Shown: positions 1 to 8,239, counted from the first letter of the stretch. The stretch is 17,205 bases of DNA from Desulfocicer vacuolatum DSM 3385 (GCA_945870015.1 CAMBQS010000031.1:1-17205); one strand, 5' to 3'. Numbers and translations are program-made. Notes: generated by a model from the sequence alone, not told the origin.

Positions 1-29
1 ATTTACACCCCCCTGCGCCCCGAGGGGGG

Positions 30-155
30 AATTCAGAGGCAGTGCGCCGCCCTTTGGTAGAATTGAAAGGTAGTGCGTCACCCTTCGGGGAGTTTGAGAG
101 GTTGTTCGCCTCTTGGTGGAATTGAGAGACTTCGCGCCCATCGTGGGAATGGAGA
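30..155. repeat. Degenerate tandem repeat, 28-31 bp units
   Basis: Four successive imperfect units can be aligned at 30-60, 61-91, 92-119 and 120-147, with the beginning of a fifth at 148-155 and probably the end of an earlier one at 10-29. The shared pattern is AATTGAGAGG, then a TGCGCC/TTCGCGCC core, then TTGGTGG. Some units hold a short inverted pair (AGAGG ... CCTCT). There are no unique spacers, so this is not a CRISPR array. The array may continue beyond the left edge. Function unknown. Confidence 0.7.
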
Positions 156-209
156 GTTCTTTTTTTTTTCAAGCGTCTGTACCAGCTTTTCGTATCAAAA
201 ATTCCTTTC

Positions 210-239
210 TTGACACCCGGCTGTGAAAAGCTTTATGTA
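210..239 (+). promoter_or_regulatory. Possible sigma-70 promoter for the thiolase gene
   Basis: A perfect -35 box TTGACA at 210-215 is followed after 17-18 bases by a poor -10 candidate (TTATGT at 233-238 or TATGTA at 234-239). It would leave a leader of about 150 bases before the thiolase start at 398. The rest of 160-397 shows no gene in either strand that I would defend. Confidence 0.35.
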
Positions 240-397
240 AAGGGCTTGTTTTTTTACAGGTGAATACGGGCAATGTTTCTACGCTGTCGTGATCTATCAT
301 TCTGGATGCATCACCATATGAACACGTTGTTGTTTGGAAAGAATCGCGTGGAATCAGGCTTTTGGGTTTATTTTTCAGGATATCAAAGGAGAGCAAT

Positions 398-1648
398 ATG
401 AAAGATGTGGTGATTGTTTCGGCCTGCCGGACAGCGATTGGGACATTTGGCGGAACCTTGCGGGATATGATCGCAGCCGATATCGCAAAGGTTACGATGA
501 AAGGTGCGATTGAAAGAGCGGGCATCGATCCGGAGTTGATCGATGACGTCCGGTATGGATGCTGCCTGGAGCCGGCGGATACCTTGAATGTTGCAAGGGT
601 GGCAGCGCTTCTGGCCGGGATTCCGGAATCCAAAACAGCGGTAACCATCAACCGGGTGTGTATCTCCGGAATGGAAGCTGCGATTTCCGGAATGGCGATG
701 ATTCAGGCCGGCATGGCGGATGTGATTCTTGCAGGCGGTGTGGAGCATATGTCCGGCGTGGCGTATACTGTTCCTTCAGCAAGGTGGGGCGCAAGACTTC
801 AGGATCAGACCATGGTGGACAGCATGATCCGCGCATTGCATTGCGGTTCTTATGTAATGCCCAATCCGGAAGACGGTCCGGTGAATGCAGAGGAAGCGCC
901 TCTTTGTTATTTCAAGGGGAAACCTTATATCATGGGGCATACCGCGGAGTTTATTGCCCAGCATTGGAAAATCAGCAGAGAGGAGATGGATGCGGTTGCG
1001 CTTCGCAGTCATAATGAAGCGGAACGGGCAACCAAAGACGGCTCTTTTAAAGACGAGATCGTTCCCATCCATGTTCCGCAACGGAAAAAACCACCGATTG
1101 TTTTTGATAAGGATGAGCACTTCCGGCCCGGACTGACCCTTGAAAATCTTCAATCCCTTCCTCCGGCGTTTATTCCCAAGACCGGTAAGGTCACAGCCGG
1201 GAACTCGAGCGGATTGAATGACGGCTCCACCGGGATGATTCTGATGTCTGCGGATAAAGCCAAAGAACTGGGACTGAAGCCGCTTGCAAAGATTGTGGCA
1301 ACCGGTATGGGCGGATGTCATCCGTCGGTCATGGGCGTTTCACCCGTGCCTGCCGTGAAGCAGCTTATGAAACGCAGCGGACTGACAATTGCGGACTTCC
1401 AATTGGTTGAAGTCAACGAAGCGTTTGCCGCTCAGTATATTGGATGTGAAAAAGAGCTGGGTCTGAAACGGGAAATCACCAATGTCAACGGTTCCGGTAT
1501 TGGTCTGGGGCATCCGGTTGGATCAACAGGCGCCCGGGTCATGACTACCTTGATCTATGCATTGAAAAAAAGAGGAAAATCACTTGGTTTGGCCACCTTA
1601 TGTGGCGGCGGCGGGGTTTCCATGGCGTGTGCTATCGAGATTTTATAG
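398..1648 (+). CDS. Thiolase family protein (probable acetyl-CoA C-acetyltransferase)
   Basis: Thiolases condense or cleave acyl-CoA in the cytosol, in acetoacetyl-CoA synthesis or beta-oxidation. The protein has 416 residues, slightly longer than the usual 390-395. The nucleophile lies in NRVCISGM (Cys88). The later motifs are VEVNEAFAAQ, GLGHPVGSTGAR (His372) and CGGGG (Cys402), so the catalytic Cys/His/Cys set is complete. The start at 398 is chosen because AAGGAG at 386-391 is well spaced; a TTG 36 bases upstream is in frame but has no site. The Cys loop reads VCISGM rather than the common VCGSGL, and the usual D-P in the GxDP segment is replaced by C-H-P, so the preferred acyl chain is uncertain. 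No partner dehydrogenase or CoA ligase is adjacent in the visible sequence. Confidence 0.93.
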   Translation: MKDVVIVSACRTAIGTFGGTLRDMIAADIAKVTMKGAIERAGIDPELIDDVRYGCCLEPADTLNVARVAALLAGIPESKTAVTINRVCISGMEAAISGMAMIQAGMADVILAGGVEHMSGVAYTVPSARWGARLQDQTMVDSMIRALHCGSYVMPNPEDGPVNAEEAPLCYFKGKPYIMGHTAEFIAQHWKISREEMDAVALRSHNEAERATKDGSFKDEIVPIHVPQRKKPPIVFDKDEHFRPGLTLENLQSLPPAFIPKTGKVTAGNSSGLNDGSTGMILMSADKAKELGLKPLAKIVATGMGGCHPSVMGVSPVPAVKQLMKRSGLTIADFQLVEVNEAFAAQYIGCEKELGLKREITNVNGSGIGLGHPVGSTGARVMTTLIYALKKRGKSLGLATLCGGGGVSMACAIEIL

Positions 1649-1695
1649 GTCTCATCAATTGAATCTGATTTTTCCCATACCCAGATGGAGGTTGC

Positions 1696-1749
1696 AAAAA
1701 AAACAAAAAAAATCTGAATGTTGCCTGAATTTCAGAGCAACATTCAGAT
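1696..1749 (-). terminator. Intrinsic terminator of the small cysteine-rich gene
   Basis: A perfect 13-bp stem (1712-1724 with 1737-1749) encloses a 12-base loop that can itself pair partly. Read on the minus strand it is followed by a run of 15 T in 16 bases (1696-1711). It begins 17 bases past the stop codon of the minus-strand gene. There is no T run on the other side, so it does not serve as a normal terminator for the thiolase. Confidence 0.88.
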
Positions 1750-1765
1750 CTGTAAAACCGGAGGC

Positions 1766-1972
1766 TTATTTTTTCTTCTGTTTCTGCTGTCCTACACGGA
1801 CTTTTTGCTGAGGAGCTTTTTCCACTATATGCGTACTGCGATTGAATGCACACCCGATTTTCGAGTCACCATCCACCCATCTCATTTGAACGGCCGGGTT
1901 CGGGTAGACCAAACAGTTATCATTATTATCTATTTTCCCGCAGCCTTTGCATTTTTCAACGATATTTCCCAT
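1766..1972 (-). CDS. Small cysteine-rich protein, PxxKW-family-like
   Basis: A 68-residue protein with Cys at 8, 11, 20 and 41. The order CKGCGK, then DNC, then YPNPAVQMRW, then GCAFNRSTHIV, then a basic tail, resembles the small PxxKW cysteine-rich proteins of Desulfobacterota, where CxxCG is followed by a PxPAAKW segment and a C-x-x-ATH segment. Here the PAAKW core is altered to PAVQMRW, so it is a divergent member. Four cysteines suggest metal binding, but the function of the family is not known to me. The ATG at 1972 is preceded by AAGGG nine bases upstream; an in-frame TTG at 1981 has no usable site. Its own promoter (2033-2061) and terminator (1696-1749) support it being a real single-gene unit. 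Confidence 0.78.
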   Translation of the reverse strand: MGNIVEKCKGCGKIDNNDNCLVYPNPAVQMRWVDGDSKIGCAFNRSTHIVEKAPQQKVRVGQQKQKKK

Positions 1973-2032
1973 TGTTTCCAACCCTTGTTTTTTTTATAAA
2001 AAATTAATAAAAAGAATATTAAGAAGGTACAT

Positions 2033-2061
2033 AAAATAATCCAGGTAACAAAACTTGTCAA
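2033..2061 (-). promoter_or_regulatory. Sigma-70 promoter of the small cysteine-rich gene
   Basis: On the minus strand TTGACA (2061-2056) is separated by 17 bases from TATTTT (2038-2033). Transcription would start near 2026 and give a leader of about 50 bases. On the plus strand the same spot reads TTGTCA-17-TCAAAT (2055-2083), a weaker possible promoter for kdsD, so the two -35 boxes may overlap back to back. Nothing else is evident in 1973-2247. Confidence 0.75.
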
Positions 2062-2247
2062 CCCTCATTTTTCAGAATCAAATTGTCCGGAAGGATAAAA
2101 CAGCATTTTTTATCATCTCTTTTTCAGGACAGAAAAAAAGATAGCTTGATTTTCCTCATAATAGTTGGCAGGCTGATGTTCTCATTACGGAGAAGTTGAT
2201 TTGAATAGAAGGATGGAACCGGTATTTAATAAGGTAATGAATAATCA

Positions 2248-3228
2248 ATGATTATCGAACAAGCAAAAGAAGTTTTGAAAATTGAAGCAGAGGGAGTGCT
2301 TGACCTCATTGATCGTTTGGACAATCGGTTTGCTGAAATGGTTGAACTTATTTGTAATTCAACAGGGAAGCTGATTATAAGCGGGATTGGAAAGTCCGGG
2401 ATTGTCGGGCAGAAGATTGTCGCGACACTGAACAGCACCGGAACACGGGCTATATTTCTTCATCCGGTTGAGGCCATGCATGGCGATCTTGGTATTGTTA
2501 ATAAAGATGACATCTTTCTGGCATTATCCAACAGCGGCGAAACAGAAGAATTGAATCTGCTGGTTCCTGTCATTCGACAGATTGGCTGTAAGATTATTTC
2601 ATTTACCGGCGGGAAAACTTCCTTGCTGGCCAAAATGAGTGATATTGTCATCGATGTCGGGGTTAAACGGGAAGCCTGTCCGCTCGGACTTGCGCCAACA
2701 GCGAGTACAACGGCTTCTCTTGCAATGGGGGATGCACTGGCTGTTGTGTTGATTCATAAGAAACAGTTCAAGTCGACTGATTTCAAGAAGATACATCCGG
2801 GGGGAGTCCTTGGGCAGAGACTGTCGCTGCAGGTATCGGATATCATGTTGAATGGAAAGGATCTGCCGACAGTTTCAACAGGAACAAGTATTACAGATAC
2901 CCTGAAAACCATGAATCATTTTGAGCTGGGAGTGGCCTTGATTCTGGATCATGATTTATCCCTGGTCGGGATTCTTACAGACGGGGATATCCGTAGAATC
3001 GTATTGGAAAATGAATCATTCAGAAGTTGTATGGTGGATGAATTGATGACCAAAAATCCACTGACCATAAACCGGAGCGCGCCGGTGTATGATGCATTGA
3101 ATTTGATGGAGCACTACCAGATTACCGTATTACCGGTTACAGATGCTGCCGGAAAGGTGGCGGGGATTCTTCATTTGCATGATATTCTGGGCAAAGGAGC
3201 GTTTAAATTCAACGGTACTCCGGTATGA
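2248..3228 (+). CDS. Arabinose-5-phosphate isomerase (KdsD/KpsF), SIS plus two CBS
   Basis: Interconverts ribulose 5-phosphate and arabinose 5-phosphate, the first step of Kdo synthesis for lipopolysaccharide, in the cytosol. The protein has 326 residues, the normal length. The SIS domain (about 30-190) shows GIGKSG (46-51), HPVEAMHGD (72-80), SNSGETEE (94-101), CPLGLAPTAST (144-154) and HPGG (183-186). Lys49, His78, Glu101, Glu142 and His183 line up at a constant offset of 10 with the E. coli KdsD catalytic and metal-site residues as I recall them. Two CBS domains follow (about 197-257 and 262-320). The only upstream site is AAGGT at 2231, twelve bases away, so initiation may be modest. A 4-codon ORF (2237-2251) overlaps the start codon as ATGA. 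waaA of the same pathway lies nearby on the other strand. Confidence 0.95.
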   Translation: MIIEQAKEVLKIEAEGVLDLIDRLDNRFAEMVELICNSTGKLIISGIGKSGIVGQKIVATLNSTGTRAIFLHPVEAMHGDLGIVNKDDIFLALSNSGETEELNLLVPVIRQIGCKIISFTGGKTSLLAKMSDIVIDVGVKREACPLGLAPTASTTASLAMGDALAVVLIHKKQFKSTDFKKIHPGGVLGQRLSLQVSDIMLNGKDLPTVSTGTSITDTLKTMNHFELGVALILDHDLSLVGILTDGDIRRIVLENESFRSCMVDELMTKNPLTINRSAPVYDALNLMEHYQITVLPVTDAAGKVAGILHLHDILGKGAFKFNGTPV

Positions 3229-3269
3229 GATAAGAAAGAGGGCAGGTACGGCTGGTAATCATTTTTTTT

Positions 3270-3283
3270 ATTTGCATGCAAAT
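3270..3283. promoter_or_regulatory. 14-bp perfect palindrome, possible operator
   Basis: ATTTGCATGCAAAT is a perfect palindrome with no loop, in the 322-bp gap between kdsD and pfkA and about 65 bp upstream of the candidate pfkA promoter. It follows a run of eight T. With no central loop it suits a dimeric DNA-binding protein better than an RNA hairpin. No protein can be assigned. Confidence 0.35.
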
Positions 3284-3346
3284 TCGCTTGAGATTATTTC
3301 TGAAAAAAGAAAATCGTAAAAAAAGGAAGCTGTTTTGCTTATCGTA

Positions 3347-3376
3347 TTGACTTTTAAGATGATATAAGTGTACAAT
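3347..3376 (+). promoter_or_regulatory. Candidate sigma-70 promoter for pfkA
   Basis: TTGACT (3347-3352) and TACAAT (3371-3376) are separated by 18 bases. The leader to the start at 3551 would be about 165 bases. Apart from this and the palindrome at 3270-3283, the gap 3229-3550 is AT-rich and shows no gene. Confidence 0.5.
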
Positions 3377-3550
3377 CCAATCAGGCTAATCCGGCTAATC
3401 TGGTACGGTTGATGGGATTTGAAACCGTCCTGCCGTCAATTTAACAAGAATACATAAATCGTGAGATCATCCTTCCGTAGATATGGCTGATTTTCTGATG
3501 TATATATTACGCTTGTCTTTTTAAAATCCAATAAAATAAAAGAGGAAACT

Positions 3551-4873
3551 ATGGACTTTCAATCAATTGATACCAAAATACTGAGTATTGGTGAACCCAG
3601 AATACCATCTCCTGTTAATAATGAAGAAAGATTCGCAGATGGTTATTTTATTCAGGACGATGATCGTGTTTTAATTGATGTAAATGCAGATAATATTAGT
3701 AAAATATTGAAGGCTGGAAAGGAAATACCTTCATTTGAAACCGCAGGCCCAAGGAGCAAAATATATTTTGATCCCAGCAAGGTAAGATGTGCACTCGTTA
3801 CTTGTGGCGGCCTTTGCCCTGGGCTGAATGATATTATACGGGCAATTGTTCTGGAGCTTTACTATCGATATGGGGCTCGAAATATTTATGGTATTCGATA
3901 CGGCTTGCAGGGGTTTATTCCAAGATACGGTCATGATGTGGCAACCCTGTCACCAGCTATGGTTGAAAATATTCTGGATACCGGAGGATCGATTCTGGGT
4001 TCCTCCAGGGGGGAGCAGGATATCCATGAGGTTGTTGACTGTCTGGAAAGGATGAATATCGGAATCCTTTTTATGATCGGAGGAGACGGCACATTGATGG
4101 CGGCGAAAAAGATCGCGGAAACCATCATGGAGCGAAATTTGAAAATCAGTGTGGTGGGGATTCCCAAAACAATTGATAATGATATTTATATGGTTGCCCG
4201 TTCTTTTGGTTTTGATACGGCGGTCGATGTCGCAACCCAGTCGATCAAGGGTGCACATAATGAAGCAGAAAGTTATCCCAATGGAATCGGGCTGATCAAA
4301 TTAATGGGGAGGCATTCCGGTTTTATTGCAACAACGGCAGTACTGGCTCAGCAGGAGGTTAATTTTGTATTGATCCCGGAGGTGGATTTTGACTTAGATG
4401 GGCCCAAGGGACTACTTGCCAGACTGGAAAAGCGGCTGAAAGAGAGGAATCATGCTGTAATCGTTGTCGCAGAAGGAGCCGGTCAGAAATTTTTCGAGGG
4501 AGATAAAGATGAAAAAGATGCCTCCGGCAACATTCGCTTGAAAGATATCGGGCTTTATCTGAAAGACAAAATCAATGACTATTTTAAAGTCAGGAATATT
4601 GATATTTCGCTGAAATATATTGATCCCAGTTATATGATCCGAAGTCTTCCCGCCAATGCAAATGACAGCGTGTTCTGCGGTTTTCTGGGAAGGGATGCTG
4701 TTCATGCCGGTATGGCAGGCAAAACAAAGCTCATTGTCGGTCATTGGAATAACCATTTTGTCCATGTCCCAATCGATACATCCGCTGGAAGGCGAAAGCA
4801 GGTCAGTCCGGATGGGAAGTTGTGGCATACTGTTCTTGAATCAACCGGGCAGGGCTCTCTTAAAAATGAATGA
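3551..4873 (+). CDS. ATP-dependent 6-phosphofructokinase, atypical clade (PFK group II)
   Basis: Phosphorylates fructose 6-phosphate to the 1,6-bisphosphate in glycolysis. The protein has 440 residues, with an N-terminal extension of about 75 residues before the core compared with the 320-residue E. coli enzyme. Core motifs are GGLCPGLN (86-93), GGDGT (177-181), PKTIDND (205-211) and MGRHSG (252-257). The residue after GGD is Gly180, as in ATP users, whereas pyrophosphate enzymes carry Asp. Lys206 precedes TIDND as in pyrophosphate enzymes. This Gly/Lys combination marks the atypical ATP-dependent clade that includes spirochete and trypanosome enzymes. Asp209 is the expected catalytic base. 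GAGGAAA just upstream supports the ATG at 3551. The gene converges on waaA with only 36 bases between the stop codons and no clear terminator. Donor specificity is inferred. Confidence 0.92.
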   Translation: MDFQSIDTKILSIGEPRIPSPVNNEERFADGYFIQDDDRVLIDVNADNISKILKAGKEIPSFETAGPRSKIYFDPSKVRCALVTCGGLCPGLNDIIRAIVLELYYRYGARNIYGIRYGLQGFIPRYGHDVATLSPAMVENILDTGGSILGSSRGEQDIHEVVDCLERMNIGILFMIGGDGTLMAAKKIAETIMERNLKISVVGIPKTIDNDIYMVARSFGFDTAVDVATQSIKGAHNEAESYPNGIGLIKLMGRHSGFIATTAVLAQQEVNFVLIPEVDFDLDGPKGLLARLEKRLKERNHAVIVVAEGAGQKFFEGDKDEKDASGNIRLKDIGLYLKDKINDYFKVRNIDISLKYIDPSYMIRSLPANANDSVFCGFLGRDAVHAGMAGKTKLIVGHWNNHFVHVPIDTSAGRRKQVSPDGKLWHTVLESTGQGSLKNE

Positions 4874-4909
4874 AAAAAATGAGGACTTGAAGTTTTACAT
4901 CCGGGCGAT

Positions 4910-6247
4910 TCATGCGGATTGTTTGTTCAGAATGTTTTTAATAACCAAGGCATGCCTTTCAGAAGCACCTTGATTGGAAGATACCGCATGGATTGCTCTT
5001 TTTCCCATGTCAGCAGCTTTTTCAGGATTTTGAAAAAGATCCAGAATTTTTTCAGTCAATTCTTTTGCGTTTCCGACCACCCCGCCGCCTCCCTGAGTTT
5101 CCAGAAGCTCTCTGGCATCTGAGAAGTCATCCATATAAGGGCCATAAAAAACAGGAGTGCCTACAGCCGCAGCCTCCAATATGTTGTGTCCGCCCAGGGG
5201 CACCAGGCTTCCGCCGCAGAAAGCAACCGAAGCTATGCAGTAGGCGGATTGAAGCTCTCCGATCGTATCCAGAATCAGAATCCGGGGAAGCATTTGATCA
5301 GCGGCAATCGTCGTTCGGAGTTGATAATCCATTCCTCTGCGGTGCATCAGTTTTTCAATGTTTGGTGTGCGTTCAATATGGCGAGGTGCGAGGATCAATT
5401 TTGTATCCGGGAAAAATTGACAGACACCCTCATACGCATCCAGTATGATCTCTTCTTCATTTTTCCTTGTACTTCCCGCAACAAAAATTTTGTCCTGGGC
5501 ACTCAGTTTGAAAATGGAGCCCATTTTTTTTTTATGAAAATCAGCTATGGTCGGCTGGGCAAGTTGATCATATTTGGAATTGCCATTGATTTGAATCCGT
5601 TCTGAAGGTGCGCCAAGCAGCTTGATTCTTTCCGCATCCTCTTTTTGAATCATGCTGAAGGCTTCGACATGTTGCAGAATATTTTTAAATAAGGATTTGA
5701 GTTTGATATAATTTTTAATTGATCTGGCCGATATCCTTCCATTGATAATCGCGGTTTTAATCCCCATCCTGTGTGCTTCATACAGCCAGTTCGGCCAGAT
5801 TTCCGTTTCAATGCATACCAGGATAACGGGCGTAAAAAAGCGGAGCGCTTTTCTTACGGAAGCAATAAAATCAAGCGGTGCATAAACACAATGAACCTGT
5901 TTGCCGAGAAGTTGAATGGCAGAGGATTGTCCATGTTTTGTGGTGGTAGAAAAAATAATTGTGCAGTCCGGTATGATTGCAAGAAGTTTTTCAATAATCC
6001 CGGTTGCTGCATGCACCTCCCCTACTGATGCAGCGTGAATCCATATGACCGGCTGACGAGGCTTTTTTTGAAGTAACAGCTTGCTGTAGTCCCCAAGCCG
6101 CTGATCCATATCCGGATGGGATTCTTTTCTCACTTTTTGAAAAAGCCGGTATGCCGGAGAAAATGAGTAGTAAAGTCCGGTTGTCAGACAGCGATAGATG
6201 GAATAGGGAAAATTCATCTTACGGGCACCGGGAACAGGGTTATTCAT
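4910..6247 (-). CDS. 3-deoxy-D-manno-octulosonic acid (Kdo) transferase WaaA
   Basis: Transfers Kdo from CMP-Kdo to the lipid A precursor at the cytoplasmic face of the inner membrane. The N-terminal Rossmann domain carries HAASVGEVHAA (Glu77 in the catalytic position), ETEIWPN and NGRISARS. The C-terminal half has APRHIERTP, GGSLVPLGGHNILEAAA and NQGA, all classical GT30 features. A short hydrophobic N-terminus fits the family membrane anchor. The length from this start is 445 residues. The ATG at 6247 overlaps the upstream stop by 8 bases and has a weak GAG site. The ATG at 6217 would match the E. coli N-terminus better but has almost no binding site; both are possible. An ATG-less extension to 6313 is unlikely. 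It is probably translationally coupled to the upstream lipoprotein gene. Whether it adds one or two Kdo residues cannot be read here. Confidence 0.95.
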   Translation of the reverse strand: MNNPVPGARKMNFPYSIYRCLTTGLYYSFSPAYRLFQKVRKESHPDMDQRLGDYSKLLLQKKPRQPVIWIHAASVGEVHAATGIIEKLLAIIPDCTIIFSTTTKHGQSSAIQLLGKQVHCVYAPLDFIASVRKALRFFTPVILVCIETEIWPNWLYEAHRMGIKTAIINGRISARSIKNYIKLKSLFKNILQHVEAFSMIQKEDAERIKLLGAPSERIQINGNSKYDQLAQPTIADFHKKKMGSIFKLSAQDKIFVAGSTRKNEEEIILDAYEGVCQFFPDTKLILAPRHIERTPNIEKLMHRRGMDYQLRTTIAADQMLPRILILDTIGELQSAYCIASVAFCGGSLVPLGGHNILEAAAVGTPVFYGPYMDDFSDARELLETQGGGGVVGNAKELTEKILDLFQNPEKAADMGKRAIHAVSSNQGASERHALVIKNILNKQSA

Positions 6248-8138
6248 GTTCAAGCTCTGAAAATTTGTCTCCGTTGATTTGCAGGATAAATAATTCCTTG
6301 TTTGCCTCCCCATTTGGGTTGAAAGAGGTTTTGCCTGTAACGCCCTGGAAATCAGTCATATTGAGAAGTTTATCTTTTATGGAGTCACGGGATTGCAAGT
6401 TCTGGCTGCCAAGAGTTTGAAACACCATCAGTGCGGTATCATAAGCGATTGCTTCGATAAATCCAGGCTGTTCACCGTAGGTTTCTGTAAAGTTATGAAC
6501 AAATTGGACAACCGTTTCATTGGTACTCTCTGCAAAAAAGATTTCCGGCATGATAGCCCCTTTGGCATGTTGCTGTGCCATTTGAATCAGTTTGTCGGAA
6601 TGCCACAGGTTGGTACCCAGAAGGTAGACATTTGTTACATCGTAATAGGCAAGCTGGGGGAGAATCAGACCGGATTTTTCAGGGCCGTCCGGTATGAAGA
6701 TGGCATCAAAATCCACAACCGGTTTATTGGTTTTTTCATCAGAAGCATTGTGATACCGGCCTGTCAGTTTTTTAATGGGTAAGGCGAAATCAGTCTGATC
6801 CGGCGCATACGGTTCAACACCACTGATTTCCCCTCCATGAGCGATCACATGATCCCAAAAGAGGTTCATGAAGGTTGTTCCATATTTCTCGTTCGGGTAC
6901 AGGATTGCAAATTTTTTGAGCCCCAGATGCTCTATTGCATATGTCGCCATGGTTTTCATCTGCATTTCCGGAGTGAGAAAGTTCCGGAAAACATAATCTC
7001 CGATATCTGCAACACCCTCTTTTTGTGTCATGGTAATGATTGGTATTTGAAGGGACTGGGCTTGTTTGGCTGCTTCGGTTGCATTGATAATCGGGCCGAT
7101 CAAGGCCGTAACATTCCGGTCTGCAAGCTCGTTCACAATTGCTTCGGTTGTATCCGGACTTCCTTCCGTATCCCGGATGATCAGCCGGATATCGACCTCT
7201 GGATTTACGCTGCTGTATTGCATGAGTGCAAGCTCGATTCCCTTCAGCGCTTTTGCGCCAAAGGTTTCATATCGCCCGCTCAAAGGCAGCAGGCATCCCA
7301 CGGCCGGTTGTTCGTGTTCATCAGGCTTTTGGGACAGGGTTCCCATAAGCCGATTGGCATCTTCAACATATTTATGCTCAGGGTAGGTACTCATAAAATG
7401 GGTCAGTTGTCTGACCGCATCTTCATATTGATTATTTTGCGCATACTTTACTCCCAGCAGGTATTCAATATAGCCTTTCAGATAAAGGTCTTCCGTCAAA
7501 GGAGAAAGATTTTGAATTTCTTCAGCCGTTAAATTCGATGCGGATTCTTCCAGTTTGGCAAGAATTTCTTTTTTCCCCTCCTCATTTTCAGTGGCCATAT
7601 AAACTTTGATGTAGGATTCAACTGATTTGAAGCTCCGTCCGGTTGCATAATATGAGTCACCCAGCAGAGCATATTTTCTTAAATAGATCGCCCTCGGTAT
7701 CGATTGATCATTCAGATTTTCCGCTTGACTCAGCACCTCTTTATAATCGCCTTCATGATAATAGGTTGTCAGGATGCCGAGCATGGCATCGGTTATGAAT
7801 TGAGTTTCCGGAACGGCCTCAATCATTTTATGATAGTTTTTTCGAGCTTCTGCATATTGGTTCTGTACAAGATAAATTGTGCCGATTTTCATATAAATGG
7901 AAGGTACGAGCGGACTCTCCGGAAAAATACGGATATAATCCTGATATAACTGAATCGCAGCCCTATATTCCTTTGATTGAAATTTCATTTCAGCTCGCTG
8001 AAACAGTTTTTCGCCGGGAGGAGCCAGCGTGGGAGGGGATGGAATTGCCTGCCGTTGCGCACAGGAAAAAATGAAAATGCTGCATAGGAAAAGGGTCAAT
8101 GTGATAAGCTGTCTTTGAAATATCATCGATTTTTTCAT
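6240..8138 (-). CDS. TPR plus periplasmic-binding-fold lipoprotein (LpoA / PBP activator-like)
   Basis: A 632-residue exported lipoprotein. The signal peptide ends in IFSC, giving a lipid-modified Cys26. Residues about 40-275 are a helical TPR array, with motifs such as AEMKFQSKEYRAAIQLYQDYI and a final SMSTYPEHKYVEDA-like repeat. Residues about 280-630 form a type I periplasmic-binding fold beginning VGCLLPLSGRYETFG and continuing with IGPIINATEAA and PIITMTQKEG. This TPR/binding-fold order is that of LpoA, the outer-membrane activator of PBP1A, and many such proteins are annotated penicillin-binding protein activator; a solute receptor without a transporter is the alternative. The ATG at 8138 has AGGGA almost touching it, so Met5 (8126) is a possible start. 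It is the first gene of a two-gene unit with waaA. Confidence 0.85.
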   Translation of the reverse strand: MKKSMIFQRQLITLTLFLCSIFIFSCAQRQAIPSPPTLAPPGEKLFQRAEMKFQSKEYRAAIQLYQDYIRIFPESPLVPSIYMKIGTIYLVQNQYAEARKNYHKMIEAVPETQFITDAMLGILTTYYHEGDYKEVLSQAENLNDQSIPRAIYLRKYALLGDSYYATGRSFKSVESYIKVYMATENEEGKKEILAKLEESASNLTAEEIQNLSPLTEDLYLKGYIEYLLGVKYAQNNQYEDAVRQLTHFMSTYPEHKYVEDANRLMGTLSQKPDEHEQPAVGCLLPLSGRYETFGAKALKGIELALMQYSSVNPEVDIRLIIRDTEGSPDTTEAIVNELADRNVTALIGPIINATEAAKQAQSLQIPIITMTQKEGVADIGDYVFRNFLTPEMQMKTMATYAIEHLGLKKFAILYPNEKYGTTFMNLFWDHVIAHGGEISGVEPYAPDQTDFALPIKKLTGRYHNASDEKTNKPVVDFDAIFIPDGPEKSGLILPQLAYYDVTNVYLLGTNLWHSDKLIQMAQQHAKGAIMPEIFFAESTNETVVQFVHNFTETYGEQPGFIEAIAYDTALMVFQTLGSQNLQSRDSIKDKLLNMTDFQGVTGKTSFNPNGEANKELFILQINGDKFSELEHE

Positions 8139-8174
8139 TCCCTACAGGGGGATACTTTTTTGCAAGTTTTTTTG

Positions 8175-8184
8175 AGTGTACACT
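8175..8184. promoter_or_regulatory. 10-bp palindrome in the lipoprotein/waaA leader
   Basis: AGTGTACACT is a perfect palindrome lying about 20-30 bases downstream of the predicted transcription start of the 8138-4910 unit, where a bound repressor could block elongation. It could be chance. No regulator is identified. Confidence 0.3.
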
Positions 8185-8210
8185 ATTTTTCAATGAATTT
8201 GTAAGATTCA

Positions 8211-8239
8211 ATTATATGCGAAGGGCATGGGGGTGTCAA
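8211..8239 (-). promoter_or_regulatory. Perfect consensus sigma-70 promoter of the lipoprotein-waaA unit
   Basis: On the minus strand TTGACA (8239-8234) is followed by exactly 17 bases and TATAAT (8216-8211). This is the full consensus and should be very strong unless repressed. The start would lie near 8204, giving a leader of about 65 bases to the ATG at 8138. Confidence 0.9.

Noticed and set aside
30..155. CRISPR array
   Set aside because: The units follow one another directly with no unique spacers and are too divergent from each other.
169..651. Minus-strand open frame of 160 codons
   Set aside because: It lies mostly over the thiolase gene in antisense and resembles no protein family; the thiolase is certain.
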